A DNA stretch of 64,000 nucleotides from Flavobacterium selenitireducens (lineage in GTDB: Bacteria; Bacteroidota; Bacteroidia; Flavobacteriales; Flavobacteriaceae), in NCBI RefSeq assembly GCF_014748335.1, contig NZ_JAAVIY010000001.1, positions 124,001 to 188,000 of the forward strand. The letters run 5' to 3'. The translations under genes were made by a program, and so were the position numbers. Numbering within the stretch: the first letter of the stretch is position 1; each line of letters opens with the position of its first letter. The notes beneath the pieces were generated by a model. It was not told the origin of the DNA. It saw only the letters and a program-made list of their open reading frames with translations, and searched no databases. Shown in pieces: positions 61,488 through 64,000 of the stretch.

Positions 61488-63422
61488 TCATCTCCAGATT
61501 TTGCGAAGTCGGAATTTTTCGTGTTTGTATAGGTAATACGATGACATGACATGTCCGAGCGCATCTTTGCTTAGTTCGATATCTACGGCTTCGGGAATAA
61601 AGACAGTGTCGTTTTCAAGCCTGAATTGCAGCGGTTTTTTGAAAGGTTGCATGACCACTACCCTATTGCCGACGCGAAATGCGTTGATGTCGTGGAACTG
61701 CATCATCGCCCGGCCTGGAGTTTTCGGGTCGAGTCGCAGCAGGTTCCTGCCCGGCATCGGCGTTTCGAGTTGCAGTCCGAGTTTTGCAAGCGTTGTAGGC
61801 TGGATATCGATCTGGCTGCAAAGCGCGTCGTATCGCCTGCCTTTTTCCACGTTGGGGCCGATGAGCAAGGCCGGAATGTGAAATTTGTGTATGGGAACCA
61901 GGTGCTTTCCGAAAGTACGCGTGTTGTGGTCGGCAATCACCAGAAAAATGGTGTTCTTGTAATAGTCCTCTTTCTTGGCCAGGTCAAAAAATTTACCGAC
62001 GGAATAATCGGCATATTTCATCGCGTTGTTGACCGTATTCTTCTTTTTGTCGTGTAATGCGATGCGACCGTCCGGGAACTCGAAAGGCTCGTGGTTGGAA
62101 GACGAAAAAATCAACGATACAAATGGTTTCCTGAGGGTTTTGTAATAATCGTTCGCTTTCTTCATGACATCTTCGTCACTGTATCCCCATGTTCCGTGAA
62201 ACGCCGTTTTCGCCGGGTCGAAATCGTCTTCGTCTATGATTCGATTGAAGCCATTTCCATTAAAAAATGAGGCCATGTTGTCAAAATTCGCCATGCCTCC
62301 GTAAATAAAACTGGTGTCGTATCCCTTTTGTTCGAGCAGCGCGGCCACCGTATAAAATCCAGATTGGGAGTCTCCCAGTTTGACGACGCTTTCTGACGGG
62401 GAGGGCAAAAATCCGGTGACGACCGCCTCAATTCCCCTCACGCTCCTGGTTCCGGTTGCGTAAAGGTTCGTGAAAAGCGTTCCTTCTCTGGCCAGCTTGT
62501 CGATCTCGGGAGTCAACGGTTTCCCGCCGAGACAACCAACGTACTCCGCGCCGAGGCTTTCTTCGAGAATGATGACCAGATTGTAAGGCGTCTGCCGAAT
62601 CGAGTCCGGTTGTGTGACATGCAGTAACGGGATGCTGTCCGAAGTAAAACCGCCATCGGGAACATCCATGTATTTCCTGACTCTCGAGATGGCTTCTTCC
62701 TCGCTCATCTTACCGTACATTTTTTCCACATTGTCCTCGTTTTTAAGTGCGTAGGCCGAAAATGCGAGCGTGTAAAGCGAGTTCAATCCGAGGCAGTTCG
62801 TGAGTTGGTCAACCGAAAATACAGCGTTGCTCACGTTTATCGGACGCTTTGAAGTGAGGCTTCCACGAGCGCCGAAAACCAACAGGAACACTACGATTGG
62901 GAACAGTAGCAGTTTTGTGGAATACGCTGTTTTGCGGGGCGCGAACAATCGGTTGGCGTTGCGCATGGCAATCCAAACGAAACATGCGATGAGTACCGTG
63001 GCGGCCAACAACATCATCCAATAACTCTTGAGCAAAGTTCCCAAGACTTCTTTGGGATAAATCAGGTAATCCAAAAATATTTTATTGGGGCGGGTGTCGT
63101 ACTGACGGATGAAATCCGGCGTGGACAATTCCATGAGCAGAAAAAGTGTCAGGAACAAAATGAAGTAAACCTTGAAAAAACCTTTTATTTTTTGCAAAAC
63201 GGCATCCGGCAAGACCGTCAACAGCAACACCGGAAGAAACGAGAGATAACTGATGATGATCAGGTCGGACCGCAATCCAAGCGGAAAAATCAACCAAAAA
63301 TCAGGCGTTTCTGATACGCGGTCGTTAAACAATACGAACAGTGCCAGGCGGCTTAACGTGGTTATAGCCAAAGCAATCCCCACAAACACAAGGGCAGGTT
63401 TTAAAAATGCAAGCTTTTTCAT
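61488..63422 (-). CDS. LtaS-like sulfatase-fold transferase
   Basis: A 644-residue protein: five hydrophobic helices in residues about 8-185, then an extracytoplasmic alkaline-phosphatase/sulfatase domain. Active-site features are E288 (NLVIILEESLG), the nucleophile T325 (YATGTRSVRG) and a late metal-binding AD-H (VIADHNTR). Homologs are lipoteichoic-acid synthases or phosphoethanolamine/phosphoglycerol transferases. In a Gram-negative it would modify an envelope glycolipid or glycan. It stands alone, divergent-free. Confidence 0.83.
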   Translation of the reverse strand: MKKLAFLKPALVFVGIALAITTLSRLALFVLFNDRVSETPDFWLIFPLGLRSDLIIISYLSFLPVLLLTVLPDAVLQKIKGFFKVYFILFLTLFLLMELSTPDFIRQYDTRPNKIFLDYLIYPKEVLGTLLKSYWMMLLAATVLIACFVWIAMRNANRLFAPRKTAYSTKLLLFPIVVFLLVFGARGSLTSKRPINVSNAVFSVDQLTNCLGLNSLYTLAFSAYALKNEDNVEKMYGKMSEEEAISRVRKYMDVPDGGFTSDSIPLLHVTQPDSIRQTPYNLVIILEESLGAEYVGCLGGKPLTPEIDKLAREGTLFTNLYATGTRSVRGIEAVVTGFLPSPSESVVKLGDSQSGFYTVAALLEQKGYDTSFIYGGMANFDNMASFFNGNGFNRIIDEDDFDPAKTAFHGTWGYSDEDVMKKANDYYKTLRKPFVSLIFSSSNHEPFEFPDGRIALHDKKKNTVNNAMKYADYSVGKFFDLAKKEDYYKNTIFLVIADHNTRTFGKHLVPIHKFHIPALLIGPNVEKGRRYDALCSQIDIQPTTLAKLGLQLETPMPGRNLLRLDPKTPGRAMMQFHDINAFRVGNRVVVMQPFKKPLQFRLENDTVFIPEAVDIELSKDALGHVMSSYYLYKHEKFRLRKIWR

Positions 63423-63537
63423 CGGTTAGGTAAAGGCGAGGTAAATGTAAGGATATTGTTAAGTAATTTCCAATCGGAGCGAAATCGATTGCTCTACCCT
63501 ATAATCCCAATGATCCGTTTTACCCTACCAAAAAAAA

Positions 63538-63957
63538 TTAGCGGTTCGCCGATTTTAACTGAGCGAGGTATTGACGCGCCGTCTGCTCTTGGTAAAGTGG
63601 CATTTTTGCGATCACTTTCTGATGTTTGTTGATCAATACGACCCAAGGAAAAAAGCCATCCTTGTTGTATTTTTCGACAATGAGCAATTGATCGGACTTG
63701 TCACCCGTTGCCTGGTTTTTGAAGTCGAGTTTTACCAGCACCAGGTTGTCCTGTGCGTACTCGAGAAATTCCTCGGATTGGAACACGTCGTTGTCGAGGC
63801 GACGGCAAATGTCGCAGGCATCGGAAACCGAGAAAAAAAGCAATATGTTGCGGTTGGAAACGGCCGCCTCGCGAAAGGCTTCATCAAGGTCTGTTTTCCA
63901 TTGCTGTGCCATCAACGGCCCTGACATCACAAGCATGACGATCAATAATCGCTTCAT
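63538..63957 (-). CDS. Exported thioredoxin-like protein
   Basis: A 139-residue protein beginning at ATG 63957 with a signal peptide (about 1-17, ending LMAQ). The thioredoxin fold shows a CDIC motif at residues 48-51 after FFSVSDA, with a cis-Pro-like FFPWVVLI segment. It is probably a periplasmic thiol-disulfide reductase or chaperone of the DUF255/TlpA kind. The gene is next to the right edge; a partner could lie beyond. Confidence 0.8.
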   Translation of the reverse strand: MKRLLIVMLVMSGPLMAQQWKTDLDEAFREAAVSNRNILLFFSVSDACDICRRLDNDVFQSEEFLEYAQDNLVLVKLDFKNQATGDKSDQLLIVEKYNKDGFFPWVVLINKHQKVIAKMPLYQEQTARQYLAQLKSANR

Positions 63958-64000
63958 CGCGCAATTTTCGGGTAAAAGTATCAAATATTACGATTGCGGA

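Overview
The window looks like a chromosome segment of a member of the Bacteroidota, most likely a flavobacterium (family Flavobacteriaceae or a close relative). The evidence is a Bac/Flav-type promoter motif (TAnnTTTG), very little Shine-Dalgarno signal, a secreted protein with a type IX secretion (T9SS) sorting domain, an OmpA-family porin, fused E1 alpha/beta dehydrogenase, and several small families I know mainly from flavobacteria (DUF6814, DUF6155, DUF3817). Base composition looks fairly balanced rather than strongly AT-rich, but I did not compute it. I saw no rRNA, tRNA, CRISPR array, transposase or integrase.

Layout. 0-11 kb is general metabolism: a lipoprotein fragment and barrel protein, a transglutaminase-like membrane protein, a substrate-binding protein, DinB, a nucleoside phosphorylase, SUI1, a 2-oxoglutarate oxygenase, fused 2-oxoacid dehydrogenase E1, a methionine-type aminotransferase and a GH130 enzyme. 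It also holds a 30-unit octamer array at 4298-4537. 11.2-12.6 kb is a run of very small genes: four disordered acidic proteins and one 38-residue membrane peptide.

12.7-29 kb is an aromatic-acid catabolic island. It encodes an aryl-CoA ligase, a fused salicylyl-CoA 5-hydroxylase/2-aminobenzoyl-CoA monooxygenase, a flavin reductase, a thioesterase, gentisate 1,2-dioxygenase, a fumarylacetoacetase-family hydrolase and maleate isomerase. Together these read as salicylate (or a related 2-substituted benzoate) -> CoA ester -> 5-hydroxy-CoA ester -> gentisate -> maleylpyruvate -> maleate + pyruvate -> fumarate. A nitrilase, an APC permease, a serine hydrolase, a membrane-anchored glutamate-synthase-like flavoprotein, a decayed gene and a divergent MFS transporter accompany them. 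acs (acetyl-CoA synthetase) follows at 29-31 kb.

31.2-37.4 kb is a tightly coupled eight-gene operon (most junctions overlap by 1-4 bases) that combines a type III polyketide synthase, a flavoprotein and a methyltransferase with a dedicated fatty-acid-synthase-like set (enoyl reductase, dehydratase, ketosynthase, ACP, phosphopantetheinyl transferase). Pirin, OsmC, a DEDD-exonuclease-like protein and a cNMP/CBS/DUF294 regulator follow on the other strand, then cbpA-cbpM.

43-54.6 kb is a second notable system: a five-gene operon resembling the Pel exopolysaccharide machinery (PelF glycosyltransferase, PelG transporter, GH114/PelA-type hydrolase, an unrecognised polytopic membrane protein, and a 1300-residue protein joining a DUF2194 deacetylase-like region, a helical repeat region and an outer-membrane barrel). 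No PelD-type c-di-GMP receptor is visible. A T9SS-exported DUF4874/DUF4832 protein converges on it. 55-64 kb returns to general functions: a RadD-like helicase, endonuclease V, an OmpA porin, an LtaS-like sulfatase-fold transferase, a thioredoxin-like protein and small conserved proteins.
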